A DNA stretch of 50,902 nt from Candidatus Gemmiger faecavium (GCA_019114415.1 DXFO01000018.1:1-50902), one strand, 5' to 3'. Numbered from the stretch's first letter, positions 1 to 8,969 are shown. Translations and numbers: made by a program. Notes: generated from the letters alone by a model not told the origin.

Positions 1-1814
1 ATGTTGCCGGTGCCGGAAGCCTCCTTGGAAGCCAGGCTGATCTGCTCGGACAGGTCGCAGGCGGGGATGAGTTTTTCCGCCGCGGTGACGTTGTAGTTGG
101 GCACAAACACCACCTGCAGCCAGCGGGAGACCTCGGGGTCGGCGGCAATGACCTTGCCCAGGGTCAGGATGGCATGGATAATGTCCTTGGCGATGGTGTA
201 GGCGGGGGCAGCCTTGGCGCCGAAGATGCTGACCAGCGGCACCGCCGGGGTGTGGCCTGCCTTGATCTCGAAATACTGGTGGATCAGGTAGAGCAGGTTG
301 AGCTGCTGGCGCTTGTACTCATGCAGGCGCTTGATCTGGATGTCGAACATGGCATCGGGGTCGACCTTGATGCCCTTTTCTCCCAGCCAGGCGGCCAGAG
401 CCTTTTTGTTGTCGGCCTTGATCTGGGCGAACTGCTGGAGCACCACCACGTCGCTGTCGGAAGCGTCGGTGTACTGCATCAGCTGTTCCAGCCGGGCGGC
501 ATCCTTTTTGAAGCCGGGGCCGATGAGGGATTCGATCTGAGCGGCCAGGGCCGGGTTGCACTCCAGCAGCCAGCGGCGGAAGGTGATACCGTTGGTCTTG
601 TTGTTGAACTTTTCCGGGTAGAGGCGATAGAAACCGTTGAGTTCGGTGTTCTTCAGAATCTCGGTGTGCAGCGCCGCCACGCCGTTGGTGGAGTGGGTGA
701 AATGGATGTCCATATGGGCCATATGGACGCTGCCGCCCTCGTCGATGACGGCAAGGCGGCCGTCGTCGGTGCGGGTGCGGGCCAGGGCGTCCAGCTGCTC
801 CATGATGGGCATGAGCTGGGGGACCACCTTTTCCAGATAGCTCCGGGGCCAGGTCTCCAGCGCCTCGGCCAGGATAGTGTGGTTGGTGTAGGCGCAGGTA
901 TCGGTGACGATCTGCACCGCCTCGTCAAATTCGATGCCCTTCTCCCCCAGCAGGCGGATGAGCTCGGGGATGACCATGCTGGGATGGGTGTCGTTGATCT
1001 GGATGGCGGCATAGTCTGCCAGGTCATGCAGATCGCTGCCCCGGGCCACGCACTCGTCCAGAATGAGCTGCGCTCCCGCCGAGACCATCAGGTACTGCTG
1101 GTAGATGCGCAGCAGGCGGCCCGCCTCGTCGGAATCATCGGGGTAGAGGAACAGGGTCAGGCATTTTTCAATATCGGTCTTGTCAAAGCGGATGCCGTCG
1201 GTGACCATGGCTTCGTCGATGGTATCCAGGTCAAAGAGGTTCAGGGTGTTGGTACGGCCCTCGTAGCCGGTCACGGCCAGGCGGTAAAGCCGGGCATTGA
1301 CCGTGTGATCCCCCAGGCTGACGGGGTAAACGGTGTCGGTGGGTTCGGCCCAGCAGTGGTCGTTCAGCCAGGGGTCGGGCTGTTCCTGCTGGACGCCCTG
1401 GGACAGGTCCTGCCGGAACAGTCCGAAGTGGTAGCGCAGGCCAATGCCGTCCCCCGGCAGGTCCAGCGTTGCCAGCGAATCCAGGAAGCAGGAGGCCAGG
1501 CGTCCCAGGCCGCCGTTGCCCAGGCTGGGTTCCGGCTCCACTTCCTCGATGGCGGCAAGGCTCTTGCCCGCCTGTTTCAGGCAGGCATTGACCTCGTCAT
1601 ACAGACCCAGGTTGATGAGGTTATTGGACAGCAGTTTGCCGATCAAAAACTCGGCGGAAATATAATACAGCTTCTTGCCCGATACCGGCTTGCGGCGTGC
1701 TTCGCTTTCGCGGCGGACAAGAGTAAGAAGGGCGAGATACAGTTCCTGATCGGCGCAATCCGCAACAGGCTTGCCGGTCAGTTCAATCAGATTTTGCTGG
1801 ATGGTCCCTTTCAT
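1..1814 (-). CDS. glgP: Glycogen/alpha-glucan phosphorylase, 3' end outside window
   Basis: Catalyses phosphorolysis of alpha-1,4-glucan to glucose-1-phosphate in the cytoplasm (GT35 family, pyridoxal-phosphate dependent). 604 codons are visible, of the roughly 800 usual for the family, so the C-terminal quarter lies beyond base 1. The N-terminal allosteric/glucan-binding half is recognisable by YYISAEFLIGK (about residues 50-60) and by the glycine-rich EPSLGNGGLGRLASCFLDS block. The last residues before the edge, KEASGTGNM, are the start of the PLP-lysine motif (EASGTGNMK). The start ATG at 1814 is preceded by GAAGGAG at a good distance. It is divergent from an AraC-type regulator across about 250 bp, which suggests, but does not prove, local control by that regulator. 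No frameshift seen. Confidence 0.96.
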   Translation of the reverse strand, partial: MKGTIQQNLIELTGKPVADCADQELYLALLTLVRRESEARRKPVSGKKLYYISAEFLIGKLLSNNLINLGLYDEVNACLKQAGKSLAAIEEVEPEPSLGNGGLGRLASCFLDSLATLDLPGDGIGLRYHFGLFRQDLSQGVQQEQPDPWLNDHCWAEPTDTVYPVSLGDHTVNARLYRLAVTGYEGRTNTLNLFDLDTIDEAMVTDGIRFDKTDIEKCLTLFLYPDDSDEAGRLLRIYQQYLMVSAGAQLILDECVARGSDLHDLADYAAIQINDTHPSMVIPELIRLLGEKGIEFDEAVQIVTDTCAYTNHTILAEALETWPRSYLEKVVPQLMPIMEQLDALARTRTDDGRLAVIDEGGSVHMAHMDIHFTHSTNGVAALHTEILKNTELNGFYRLYPEKFNNKTNGITFRRWLLECNPALAAQIESLIGPGFKKDAARLEQLMQYTDASDSDVVVLQQFAQIKADNKKALAAWLGEKGIKVDPDAMFDIQIKRLHEYKRQQLNLLYLIHQYFEIKAGHTPAVPLVSIFGAKAAPAYTIAKDIIHAILTLGKVIAADPEVSRWLQVVFVPNYNVTAAEKLIPACDLSEQISLASKEASGTGN

Positions 1815-1972
1815 GCAGATCAACTCCTTCATTGCAGTGGACAGACGTTCTGTCAGGCCGCGCCCGGAAACAGGCCGGCGCCGCAAACGTTGCTGCGGGC
1901 CGGGGGCTGCGGCGGGGCGCCCTGCGGGCTGCCCCTTATCATGTAGTATTATCACAATTCACAGCCTGTATC

Positions 1973-2011
1973 TTGCACAATCCTTGCATTTTATGATACT
2001 ATCCTATCATA
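1973..2011 (+). promoter_or_regulatory. Candidate araC-gene promoter with overlapping inverted repeat
   Basis: TTGCAC at 1973-1978 and GATACT at 1995-2000 are separated by 16 bp and point at the AraC-family gene. A perfect 7-bp inverted repeat, TATGATA (1992-1998) and TATCATA (2005-2011), covers the -10 and start region and could be an operator in the glgP/araC divergent spacer. Assignment is by eye only. No clear glgP promoter was found on the other strand, only AT-rich -10-like strings. Confidence 0.4.
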
Positions 2012-2066
2012 ACCGCATTCCCGCGCCGCACAAACTGTCCCACACTGCCGAAAGGAGGCACGCCCC

Positions 2067-2948
2067 ATGCCGCAGCAGGTCACCCCGGCCGGGCCGCGCA
2101 TTTACAAGGAAGAAAAACTGCACGGCAGCGCATTGTTTCCCTTCAACATCTATCCCTGCACCATCCCGGACGACTTTGACTCGGTGCCGCTGCACTGGCA
2201 AAACAGCATGGAGCTGATCTATATCAAGCGGGGCGCGGGTCTTGCCCAGGTGGCGCTGAACGTTATGGAGGCCCGCGCCGGGGATATTTTTGTACTGCCT
2301 CCGGGGACACTGCACGGTCTGCGCCAGTCCCCCGGCAAGCGGATGGAGTATGAGAATTTCATCTTTTCCCTGACTCTGCTGGGCGGGGCAGACGACGTCT
2401 GCGCCCAGCAATATCTGATGCCTTTGCAGTCAGGGCGGCAGACGTTGCCTGCCCGCCTGTCCCTGGAGGACCCCGGCTATGCCGCGGCGGCCGCCTGCCT
2501 GGCCGATGCCGAGGAATTCTGCCGTACCCGGCGCAGCGGGTTTGAGCTGGGGGTCAAGGGGGCCATGCTGCGTTTTGTGGCACTGCTGCTGGCAGAGCAG
2601 AACCTTCCGCCCGCGCCGCCGGACAGCGTGGGAGCCGCCCGGCTGAAAAAGCTGCTTCAGCGGGTGGAGGACGACTGCGCCGCCCCCCTGTCGGTGGAGC
2701 AGGCCGCCGCCGAATGCGGATGCAGCGCCAGCCATTTTATGCGGTGGTTCAAGAAAATGACCGGCACCACCTTCGGTGTTTATCTCAATGAGCGGCGTCT
2801 GGCCACCGCCGCCGAACTGCTGCGCACCACCGACGACACGGTACTGAGTATTGCCGAGCAGGCGGGATTTGAAAACCTGTCCAACTTCAACCGCCGGTTC
2901 AAGGCCCGGTACGGCGTCACGCCCCGGCAGTACCGCAGCATGGCATGA
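2067..2948 (+). CDS. AraC family transcriptional regulator with cupin sensor domain
   Basis: 293-residue regulator. Residues 1-180 form an AraC-binding (cupin-like) sensor region: the stretch around residues 50-95 (IYIKRGAGLAQVAL, GDIFVLPPGTLHGL) is the typical beta-barrel ligand pocket. Residues about 190-293 hold the two helix-turn-helix motifs: SVEQAAAECGCSASHFMRWFKKMTG and the conserved second helix region ending GFENLSNFNRRFKARYGVTPRQYR. The start at 2067 has a strong AAAGGAGG at 2051-2058. It lies divergent to glgP, so control of glucan use is plausible, the ligand probably being a sugar; both are inference. It ends at a strong intrinsic terminator. Confidence 0.93.
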   Translation: MPQQVTPAGPRIYKEEKLHGSALFPFNIYPCTIPDDFDSVPLHWQNSMELIYIKRGAGLAQVALNVMEARAGDIFVLPPGTLHGLRQSPGKRMEYENFIFSLTLLGGADDVCAQQYLMPLQSGRQTLPARLSLEDPGYAAAAACLADAEEFCRTRRSGFELGVKGAMLRFVALLLAEQNLPPAPPDSVGAARLKKLLQRVEDDCAAPLSVEQAAAECGCSASHFMRWFKKMTGTTFGVYLNERRLATAAELLRTTDDTVLSIAEQAGFENLSNFNRRFKARYGVTPRQYRSMA

Positions 2949-2966
2949 CCCAAAGACAAACAGAAA

Positions 2967-3018
2967 GCTCCCGCTCCAGGGCCGGATAGCCGGTCCTTTG
3001 GAGCGGGAGCTGTTTTTG
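2967..3018. terminator. Bidirectional intrinsic terminator between araC-type gene and tcdA
   Basis: A perfect 12-bp stem (2967-2978 with 2999-3010, arm GCTCCCGCTCCA) is followed on the plus strand by TGTTTTTG. It sits between two convergent genes. The minus-strand exit (TTTCTGTTTG) is also T-rich, so it may serve both. Confidence 0.85.
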
Positions 3019-3027
3019 TATGGGAAA

Positions 3028-3774
3028 TCAGAGGTCCGGGCGCAACGTTCCCGCCGCACGCAGCAGGTCCTTGACGGCCTCGCTGCCCATGACCAGGCCG
3101 CAGGCAGCCGGTACAAAGGCATTGGAGGCCGGCACCGTGCGGCGACCGGGAGCCGCCTGCTCACCGTCGTCGTCCTCCGTCAGGGGAGGCAGGGGCGGCT
3201 CGGCGGAAAAGACCACCTTGAGCTTGCCCAGACGGCGCTTGCGGCATTCCAGACGGACGATGCGGGCCAGAGGGCAGACGCTGGTCTGGGAGATGTCCGC
3301 CACACGGAAGGCTGTGGGGTCCATCTTGTTAGCCGCCCCCATGCTGGAAAGCACCGGCACCCCCGCCTGTTTGCAGCGCTCAATGAGCATCAGTTTGGAG
3401 GACACAGTGTCGATACAGTCCAGCACATAGTCAAACTGCGTCAGGTCGATCTGGTCCGCCGTGTCGGGGCCGTAGAACATCCGCAGGGGATGGACCCGGA
3501 TGTCCGGGTCGATGTCCGCCGTGCGGGCCGCCATCACGTCCACCTTATACTGCCCCAGCGTGGAATGGAGGGCCACCAGCTGCCGGTTCAGGTTGGAGGG
3601 AGCGACGGTGTCGTTATCCACAAAAGTCAGCTCCCCCACTCCGCTGCGGGCCAGGACTTCGGCGGCATGGCCGCCTACTCCGCCGATCCCGAATACTGCC
3701 GCGTGGGCGCCCCGCAGCGTGTCCAGGGCGGGCTGGCCCAGCAGCCGCCGGGTACGGTTGTATTGTTCCTGCAT
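3028..3774 (-). CDS. tcdA: tRNA threonylcarbamoyladenosine dehydratase (ThiF/E1-like)
   Basis: 248-residue member of the ThiF/MoeB/E1 superfamily. TcdA (CsdL) uses ATP to cyclise t6A at position 37 of ANN-decoding tRNAs to ct6A. Seen here: the nucleotide-binding loop GIGGVGGHAAEVLARSGVG near residue 30, followed by FVDNDTVAPSNLNRQ, the ATP/Mg site typical of TcdA (serine-asparagine-leucine-asparagine-arginine), and DCIDTVSSK further on. A 16-codon N-terminal extension is possible, but the ATG at 3774 has GGAGG nine bases upstream and matches the family N-terminus, so I chose it. Last gene of a probable DUF4173-small protein-tcdA run; convergent terminator downstream. Confidence 0.92.
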   Translation of the reverse strand: MQEQYNRTRRLLGQPALDTLRGAHAAVFGIGGVGGHAAEVLARSGVGELTFVDNDTVAPSNLNRQLVALHSTLGQYKVDVMAARTADIDPDIRVHPLRMFYGPDTADQIDLTQFDYVLDCIDTVSSKLMLIERCKQAGVPVLSSMGAANKMDPTAFRVADISQTSVCPLARIVRLECRKRRLGKLKVVFSAEPPLPPLTEDDDGEQAAPGRRTVPASNAFVPAACGLVMGSEAVKDLLRAAGTLRPDL

Positions 3775-3827
3775 GGTGGTTTCCTCCAAAAGCGCGAGTG
3801 TGATCTGTGTTGTTGTAAGCAACCGCT

Positions 3828-4271
3828 TTATGCCGGTTCCGGGGCAAGACGCACCACGTCCCCCTGGCGGACGGCAAAGCGGGTATGTTCACCATACCGC
3901 ACACACCCGGCAAAGTCAACATCATAGCCCAGATTTTCCGGGTAGGCACAGATGCACAGCACCACCCGACCTTCCTCCACAAAGATCAGCTGGGTCATGC
4001 CCTCCCCCATGGTCTCAGAAATTTCCGGGCTGTCAAAGCCGATGGTCCGGGCGATCTCCTCCCGGCTGGTGTAGGGTTCAAAGCTGTACACCGCCTCCCA
4101 GTCAAAGGGGACTGCCTGTTCCAGGGTGGTGGAGCCCTCGGGCAGGGCGGTGAGGGCACTTTTCAGCCGCCGGGCGTTGCGGAAGCTCTCCACCTGGGAA
4201 AACACCAGCCACAGCCCCGCCAAAGTAACGGCCAGAAAAAGGCCCGCAAAAACAGCATTCCTTTTGGTCAT
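3828..4271 (-). CDS. Small membrane-anchored protein of unknown function
   Basis: 147 residues. One hydrophobic segment near the N-terminus (about residues 6-24, AVFAGLFLAVTLAGLWLVF) is followed by a soluble, acidic domain likely outside the membrane. I recognise no family. Start chosen at ATG 4271, which has GGAGG about nine bases upstream; that ribosome site lies inside the end of the preceding DUF4173 gene and only four bases separate the two genes, so they are translationally linked. A longer open frame with upstream starts exists but has no good ribosome site. The close coupling suggests a partner of the DUF4173 membrane protein. Confidence 0.75.
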   Translation of the reverse strand: MTKRNAVFAGLFLAVTLAGLWLVFSQVESFRNARRLKSALTALPEGSTTLEQAVPFDWEAVYSFEPYTSREEIARTIGFDSPEISETMGEGMTQLIFVEEGRVVLCICAYPENLGYDVDFAGCVRYGEHTRFAVRQGDVVRLAPEPA

Positions 4272-4275
4272 GGCA

Positions 4276-5907
4276 TTATTCCTCCGAAAGCATTTCCGTG
4301 CCGGTACAGACACCGTGGGAAAACGTCAGTTCCAGCTGTCCGTCGTCCAGATCGATGGAAAAAGTCCCGTCGGTGATCCAGTAGGCGTCGCCGTACACGC
4401 GGGCGATTTCCTCCCCGGTACGGCCGTCAAACCAGCCAGCCTCGTCCAGGGCCCGGGCGGCAAAGGCGGAAATGCGGTCGTTATACGGCACGCCGCACTG
4501 GACCAGCAGGTCGGTATCCACCGTATCGATGACCCCGGCCTGATAACGGTCGATGTTTTCCCGGACGCAGAAGCCCTCGATGTCGGCGCAGCACAGCATA
4601 CTGAAACTGCCCGCCAGAACCAGCACCGCGATGCGGGCGGCCGGGACGGGGCGCATCAGCCACAGAACCGCCAGCACGCACCACACCAGCAGCACGGCCA
4701 AAAACCACCCGGACAGCACCCGCTGGGGCGTGGGGCCGTAAAGGAGGATATACGTTCCCAGCTTGGCGGCTGCCAGCGCGGCAAACAGAAAGCCGAACCC
4801 GCCGAACACCAGCATCAGGCGGCGCTGGCTGCCCGGCTGGCGCAGAGGACGGGCGCCGAACAGCCGCAGAGCGACAAACACCACAAAGTCCAGCAGCAGA
4901 ATGCGGCAAAGCTCCCAGAAACCGGTAACGGCAAAGTCGGAGGCTGCCTGGGCAGTCAGGCCCTGCCCTGCCGCCGTGAAAAATTCATAGGCCTGCACGG
5001 CAAAGAACAGACCGTACACACCGCACAGCGCACCGGGCACCAGGTAGCCGGTGGACACGGGCAGGCGGGGCAGCGAAGCCAGTCCCCTGTCCAGGGCCTG
5101 TGCCGTGAGGGGCGCTTCCCTGCGGCGCAGGCCGCCGCCGATCAGCCCGAACAGCCATGCTCCCACCGGAAGGGACAGCACAAAGATCAGCACGGTATCC
5201 GGGGACAGCAGGCCGTCCAGCCAGCCGAACAGCCCCTGGCCCAGGCGGGCAAAGGTCTCATCCACCCCCGCCAGCTGCTCCCAGGCAAACACGCAGACGG
5301 CCAGAGCCATCACTGCGCTGAATACACCGCCCAGCGCCCTGCGGCGGTCACCGCCCACCCGGCGCAGGACATTGCTCCCGCCGTGGGCCAGGGTGCGCGC
5401 CCGCAGCAGGAAGTCCCGCCAGGGCAGCACCGTCACGCCCATGAGCAGGTCCACCGGCGTCCAGAGACCGCTCTGCCCCGCGCAGAGCATTCCGGTGCGG
5501 CACATGGTCCAGTAGACGGCGGTGGCATGCCAGGCCAGCCATTGCAGCAGATAGATCGATCCCGCATGATCGGGGAAAATCATCAGGGCAGCGCTCTGGA
5601 CCAGCCAGCAGACCATCCAGAAGCCGCTCTCGGCGGAATCGGGGCGCTTTTGGCTGCGGGAGAGCAGCTCCACCCCGATGAGATACACCACCGCAAACAG
5701 CAGCATGGTCCAGCGGTCCTTTGTGGCGCCGAACAGGATATACCGGGTATACAGGTAGGCGGGCAGATAGCTGCACACCGCCGTCAGCACAAAGCCCCGG
5801 GGCGGAGTCCAGCGTTCTTTCGGCTTTGCGGTAAGGTAGTTCTGGGTGTAATCGGGTGCACTTGAATAGAGGGGACGCTCAGCGCCCTCTTTGGGCATGG
5901 AATCCAT
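4276..5907 (-). CDS. Polytopic membrane protein, DUF4173/DUF4153-like
   Basis: 543 residues with around ten or more hydrophobic segments spread over residues 40-445 and a soluble C-terminal domain of about 90 residues (from about IDTVDTDLLVQCGVP). The order of segments and the mid-protein loop resemble the DUF4173/DUF4153 family of bacterial membrane proteins, whose function is not established. Start ATG at 5907 is preceded by AAGGAG. The gene is followed after four bases by a small membrane-anchored gene, and upstream (69 bp) is the DUF2975/XRE pair, so the whole block may be one transcript. No catalytic motif recognised. Confidence 0.8.
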   Translation of the reverse strand: MDSMPKEGAERPLYSSAPDYTQNYLTAKPKERWTPPRGFVLTAVCSYLPAYLYTRYILFGATKDRWTMLLFAVVYLIGVELLSRSQKRPDSAESGFWMVCWLVQSAALMIFPDHAGSIYLLQWLAWHATAVYWTMCRTGMLCAGQSGLWTPVDLLMGVTVLPWRDFLLRARTLAHGGSNVLRRVGGDRRRALGGVFSAVMALAVCVFAWEQLAGVDETFARLGQGLFGWLDGLLSPDTVLIFVLSLPVGAWLFGLIGGGLRRREAPLTAQALDRGLASLPRLPVSTGYLVPGALCGVYGLFFAVQAYEFFTAAGQGLTAQAASDFAVTGFWELCRILLLDFVVFVALRLFGARPLRQPGSQRRLMLVFGGFGFLFAALAAAKLGTYILLYGPTPQRVLSGWFLAVLLVWCVLAVLWLMRPVPAARIAVLVLAGSFSMLCCADIEGFCVRENIDRYQAGVIDTVDTDLLVQCGVPYNDRISAFAARALDEAGWFDGRTGEEIARVYGDAYWITDGTFSIDLDDGQLELTFSHGVCTGTEMLSEE

Positions 5908-5976
5908 ATGAAATTCTCCTTTTTGAAACGCCGCTTCAGGCTGCGGCGGAAGGTTCAGCGGATAAGGTCAGGCGGA

Positions 5977-6192
5977 TCATTCGGGGTCGTCGGGGCGGTA
6001 TTCCAGCAGGTCCCCCGGCTGGCAGTCCAGTTCCCGGCAGAGGGCTTCCAGGGTGGAAAAGCGCACCGCCTTGGCTTTGTTGTTTTTGAGGATGGACAGG
6101 TTTGCCGGCGTGATGCCGATTTTCTCGGCAAGTTCTCCCGCGCCGATGTGCCGCCTGGCCATCATGACGTCCAGATTGACAGTGATGGACAT
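5977..6192 (-). CDS. Small XRE-type helix-turn-helix regulator (YozG-like)
   Basis: 71 residues, essentially one Cro/CI-type HTH domain: ARRHIGAGELAEKIGITPANLSILKNN is helices 1-3, and the FSTLEALCRELDCQPGDLLEY tail is typical of the short family found beside DUF2975 genes. Start at 6192 (SITVN) has AAAGGAG upstream; a longer frame upstream lacks one. It lies 13 bp after the DUF2975 gene, the usual arrangement of this pair in Firmicutes. Role: probably autoregulation of the pair; the regulated function is unknown. Confidence 0.9.
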   Translation of the reverse strand: MSITVNLDVMMARRHIGAGELAEKIGITPANLSILKNNKAKAVRFSTLEALCRELDCQPGDLLEYRPDDPE

Positions 6193-6205
6193 GACAGCAG
6201 CTCCT

Positions 6206-6694
6206 TTATACGGTAAAGTCCAGTTCATCTTTCATTTTGAGGGCCTGCTCAAAGGCGTGTTTGACCACCTGCACGATCAGGGCCATGAACCCCGCCGCAA
6301 TGCCCATGCAGGCAAAGGGAAAGTACAGAACCGATCCCGCGGGAATGCAGATGACCGCCGCGGCGGCACAGCACCGGCTGATGCGGCGCAGGGCCTCCAC
6401 CGTCTGGGGCACAAACACCTGGCCCTGTTCCAGCCGGGTCAGAAAGCGGAAGAGATTGTACAGCATCCACAAAGCCAGGGCGGCCAGCAGGTAGCCCAGC
6501 CCCAGCATGACCCAGCGCACGGCCGGGCCCTGCACCCCTACCCTGCCCCGGGCGATGAGCCAGTCCACGATGCCGGGGCCCATCACCGTCACGGCGATGC
6601 AGACAAAAAAGATGGCCACCGTGACAATGCGGGTCAGGGCAATGCTTTTGCGGTCGTCCCAAAAGGACGGTTTGGTTTCGGTTTGTCTGGACAT
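6206..6694 (-). CDS. DUF2975 membrane protein
   Basis: 162 residues with four predicted membrane spans (about residues 22-42, 58-80, 105-125 and 130-150 from the chosen start). The layout and the motif RFLTRLEQGQVFVPQTVEALRRIS between spans 2 and 3 match DUF2975. The start at 6694 (SRQTETK) has AAGGAGG nine bases upstream. Paired with the downstream XRE regulator. An AT-rich region upstream (6715-6800) contains a TATACT-like -10 (6736-6741 on this strand), but I could not find a convincing -35. Function of the family is not known. Confidence 0.87.
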   Translation of the reverse strand: MSRQTETKPSFWDDRKSIALTRIVTVAIFFVCIAVTVMGPGIVDWLIARGRVGVQGPAVRWVMLGLGYLLAALALWMLYNLFRFLTRLEQGQVFVPQTVEALRRISRCCAAAAVICIPAGSVLYFPFACMGIAAGFMALIVQVVKHAFEQALKMKDELDFTV

Positions 6695-6827
6695 AGGGTC
6701 AGTCCTCCTTCCGGTATGGCAACAGCATACCACAGAGTATATCGTTTTTCAAGTGCTTTTTATTGTTTTTCGATAATTTATTTTTGATTTGCGATATATC
6801 CATCCATATTCCCCGGCCCAAAGACGC

Positions 6828-6866
6828 AAAAAGCCGCCCGGCAGGCCATGTCAGCCTGTCGGGCGG
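6828..6866 (-). terminator. Intrinsic terminator of the HD-domain gene
   Basis: Near-perfect 13-bp stem (6834-6846 with 6854-6866), 7-base loop, then CTTTTT on the minus strand. It lies about 40 bp past the stop codon of the HD-domain gene. Confidence 0.8.
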
Positions 6867-6908
6867 TCTTTCGGATGGATCAGATCTTGCGGCGCCGGGG
6901 CCAAAAAG

Positions 6909-7412
6909 TCAGTTCCGGCCTGACGTCTGGGCGGCGGGGATCATGCGCTGCCGCTCAAACAGCGTCTCGGTGGCGGAGGACATCTTGTCTGCCACGCACA
7001 CCACGGCGGCTTCCCGGCAGCGGGGCGGGGTGAGCAGGGTCAGCGGCCACATATGGCTGCGGATGACGTTGCGCTCCCGGTCGTTCAGGGTGTAGCGCTG
7101 CTCGGCATTTGCCAGGGCAATGGCCGGATGGCTGAACCCGTGCAGCCCGGCTTCGGGGTGGGGTTCATGCCAGTCATAGAGGTAAAAGTCATGGAGAAAG
7201 GCTCCGCGCACCAGGCTGGCCTCGTCACAGCCCAGGTTCAGCCTGCGGTTGAGCCAAAAGCTGATGGCCGCCACCCGCATGCAGTGCTCGTAGGTGGTGA
7301 CGCAGCCATGCTGGATATACTGCCGCATGCGCAGTGCGTCGGCCGTGTCCGCCCAGCCATCCAGATAGGCGGCCAGGCACTTGAGTTCCTCTTCCGTCAG
7401 ATTCGGCTGCAT
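6909..7412 (-). CDS. HD-domain protein, putative phosphohydrolase
   Basis: 167 residues. The HD signature is visible as the metal-binding pattern H (YEHCMRVA), then HD (GAFLHDFYLYDW) and a later VCVADKMSSA aspartate, spaced as in the HD superfamily of metal-dependent phosphohydrolases. The sequence is a compact single-domain form; substrate cannot be told. ATG at 7412 follows AAAAGGAGG. The gene has its own promoter and terminator, so it looks monocistronic. Confidence 0.85.
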   Translation of the reverse strand: MQPNLTEEELKCLAAYLDGWADTADALRMRQYIQHGCVTTYEHCMRVAAISFWLNRRLNLGCDEASLVRGAFLHDFYLYDWHEPHPEAGLHGFSHPAIALANAEQRYTLNDRERNVIRSHMWPLTLLTPPRCREAAVVCVADKMSSATETLFERQRMIPAAQTSGRN

Positions 7413-7496
7413 AGACCCTCCTTTTGGTCTGTATCAAACTTTCCTGCCGCCCGGCCGGGTCCTTTGCCCGGCTGCCCGGCGGCACCCTCTTTTTTT

Positions 7497-7526
7497 ATTA
7501 TACCGCATTTGCGGGGTTCCGGGCAA
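7497..7526 (-). promoter_or_regulatory. Sigma-A promoter of the HD-domain gene
   Basis: Minus-strand TTGCCC (7521-7526) and a perfect TATAAT (7497-7502) with an 18-bp spacer. About 85 bp upstream of the start codon. Confidence 0.7.
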
Positions 7527-7545
7527 GATGCCTGCCCCACGCAAA

Positions 7546-7577
7546 GCGCCCGCCCTGCCGGGCGGCAGGGCGGGCGC
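7546..7577 (-). terminator. Intrinsic terminator of the NSS transporter gene
   Basis: Perfect 14-bp GC-only stem with a 4-base loop (7546-7559 with 7564-7577), followed on the minus strand by a short TTTGC. The T tract is weak but the stem is very strong and sits 13 bp after the stop. Confidence 0.7.
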
Positions 7578-7589
7578 GAAAGGCTGTGA

Positions 7590-8969
7590 TCATCCGATAA
7601 GCTTGGTGATGGTGGGGATCAGGCCCTGGATCAGAATGACCAGGATCAGGATGGGCAGCACAAACTGGAAGTAAGGCTTGAATGCCCGGGGCATACGCAG
7701 GCCCTGGCCGTCGTTGGCCTCCTTGATGTAGTTGTCGAAGCCCCAGCCCCAGCGGCTGACGCAGAACAGCAGGTAGACCAGGCTGCCCAGGGGCAGAAGC
7801 AGGTTGGAGACGATGAAGTCCTCCAGATCCAGGACGGTGGTGCCGTCGCCCAGAGGAGCAAAGGCGCCCCAGACGTTGTAGCCCAGCACGCAGGGCAGGC
7901 TGGCAAGGAGGATAAAGATGCAGCCCAGCACGCAGACCTTTTTGCGGGACAGGTGGAACATATCCATGACGCAGGCGATGATGTTCTCAAACACGGCCAG
8001 CACGGTGGAGAAGCTGGCGAAGGTCATGAACAGGAAGAACAGCGCGCCCCACAGGCGGCCGCCCGACATATTGGTAAAGACGTTGGGCAGGGTCTGGAAG
8101 ATCAGGCTGGGGCCGGAGTCCGGCGAGATGCCGAAGGTGAAGCAGGCCGGGAAGATGATCAGGCCGGAGGACACCGCCACAAAGGTATCCAGCACGCAGA
8201 TGCGGGCGGCCTCACCGGCAAGGGAGTGGTCGCGCTTCATGTAGCTGCCGAAGATCTCCATGGCGCCGATGCCCAGGCTGAGGGTGAAGAAAGACTGGTT
8301 CATGGCGGCGACAATAACGCTGCCCAGGCCCTGCTCCATGGCACGGCTCCAGTCCGGCAGCAGGAAGAAGGCAAGGCCGTCGGCCGCACCGGGCATGGTA
8401 AAGCTGTGGACTGCCAGCACCACGATGAGCAGAAACAGAGCGACCATCATCCATTTGCTGATGCGCTCCAGACCTTTCTGCAAACCGAAGCTGCACACCA
8501 CAAAGCCCAGGACGACGGCCACCGCCATCCAGAAGCCCATCTCAAAGGGGTCGCCCAGCAGGTCCACAAAGACGTTGGGGACAGCCTCGGCGGACAGGCC
8601 GTTGAAAGCGCCGGTGATGAACTTGACAAAGTAGCTCATCATCCAGCCGGTGACGGTGGTGTAATACATCATCAGCACCACGCAGCCGATCAGGCAGGCC
8701 CAGCCATGCAGATGCCATTTGCTGCCGGCGGGTTCCAGGCTGCGGTAGGCAGCCCCGGCGCTGGCGCGGCCTGCACGGCCCACTGCCAGCTCCATGGTCA
8801 GGACAGGGATGCCCATGGTGATCAAAAACAGCAGATAGAACAAAACAAAGACGCCACCGCCATTTTCACCGGTGACGGTGGGGAAACGCCAGACATTGCC
8901 GATGCCGATGGCGCACCCGGCACTGACGAGCAGGAAGCCCAGCCGGGAATTGAAATTTTCTCTCTTCAC
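7590..8969 (-). CDS. Sodium-dependent transporter, NSS/SNF family
   Basis: 459 residues, polytopic inner-membrane Na+-coupled symporter of the LeuT fold (neurotransmitter:sodium symporter family; bacterial members carry amino acids). Evidence: N-terminal signature GCAIGIGNVWRFP (residues 18-30) with the unwound TM1 Na+/substrate site, GENGGGVF immediately after, and the repeated helices expected of the family; length is normal for bacterial members with 11-12 spans. The start is GTG (8967-8969), with AAAGGAGAG upstream. Monocistronic with own promoter and terminator. Substrate cannot be read from sequence. Confidence 0.93.
   Translation of the reverse strand: MKRENFNSRLGFLLVSAGCAIGIGNVWRFPTVTGENGGGVFVLFYLLFLITMGIPVLTMELAVGRAGRASAGAAYRSLEPAGSKWHLHGWACLIGCVVLMMYYTTVTGWMMSYFVKFITGAFNGLSAEAVPNVFVDLLGDPFEMGFWMAVAVVLGFVVCSFGLQKGLERISKWMMVALFLLIVVLAVHSFTMPGAADGLAFFLLPDWSRAMEQGLGSVIVAAMNQSFFTLSLGIGAMEIFGSYMKRDHSLAGEAARICVLDTFVAVSSGLIIFPACFTFGISPDSGPSLIFQTLPNVFTNMSGGRLWGALFFLFMTFASFSTVLAVFENIIACVMDMFHLSRKKVCVLGCIFILLASLPCVLGYNVWGAFAPLGDGTTVLDLEDFIVSNLLLPLGSLVYLLFCVSRWGWGFDNYIKEANDGQGLRMPRAFKPYFQFVLPILILVILIQGLIPTITKLIG

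Noticed and set aside
174-1946. 590-codon open frame on the plus strand over glgP
   Set aside because: Antisense to a clear glycogen phosphorylase; composition (Gly/Val/Gln-rich, no motif) is that of a GC-rich shadow frame, with no ribosome site.
4126-5865. 579-codon plus-strand open frame over the DUF4173 gene
   Set aside because: Glutamine/histidine/alanine-rich translation typical of the antisense of a GC-rich membrane protein gene.
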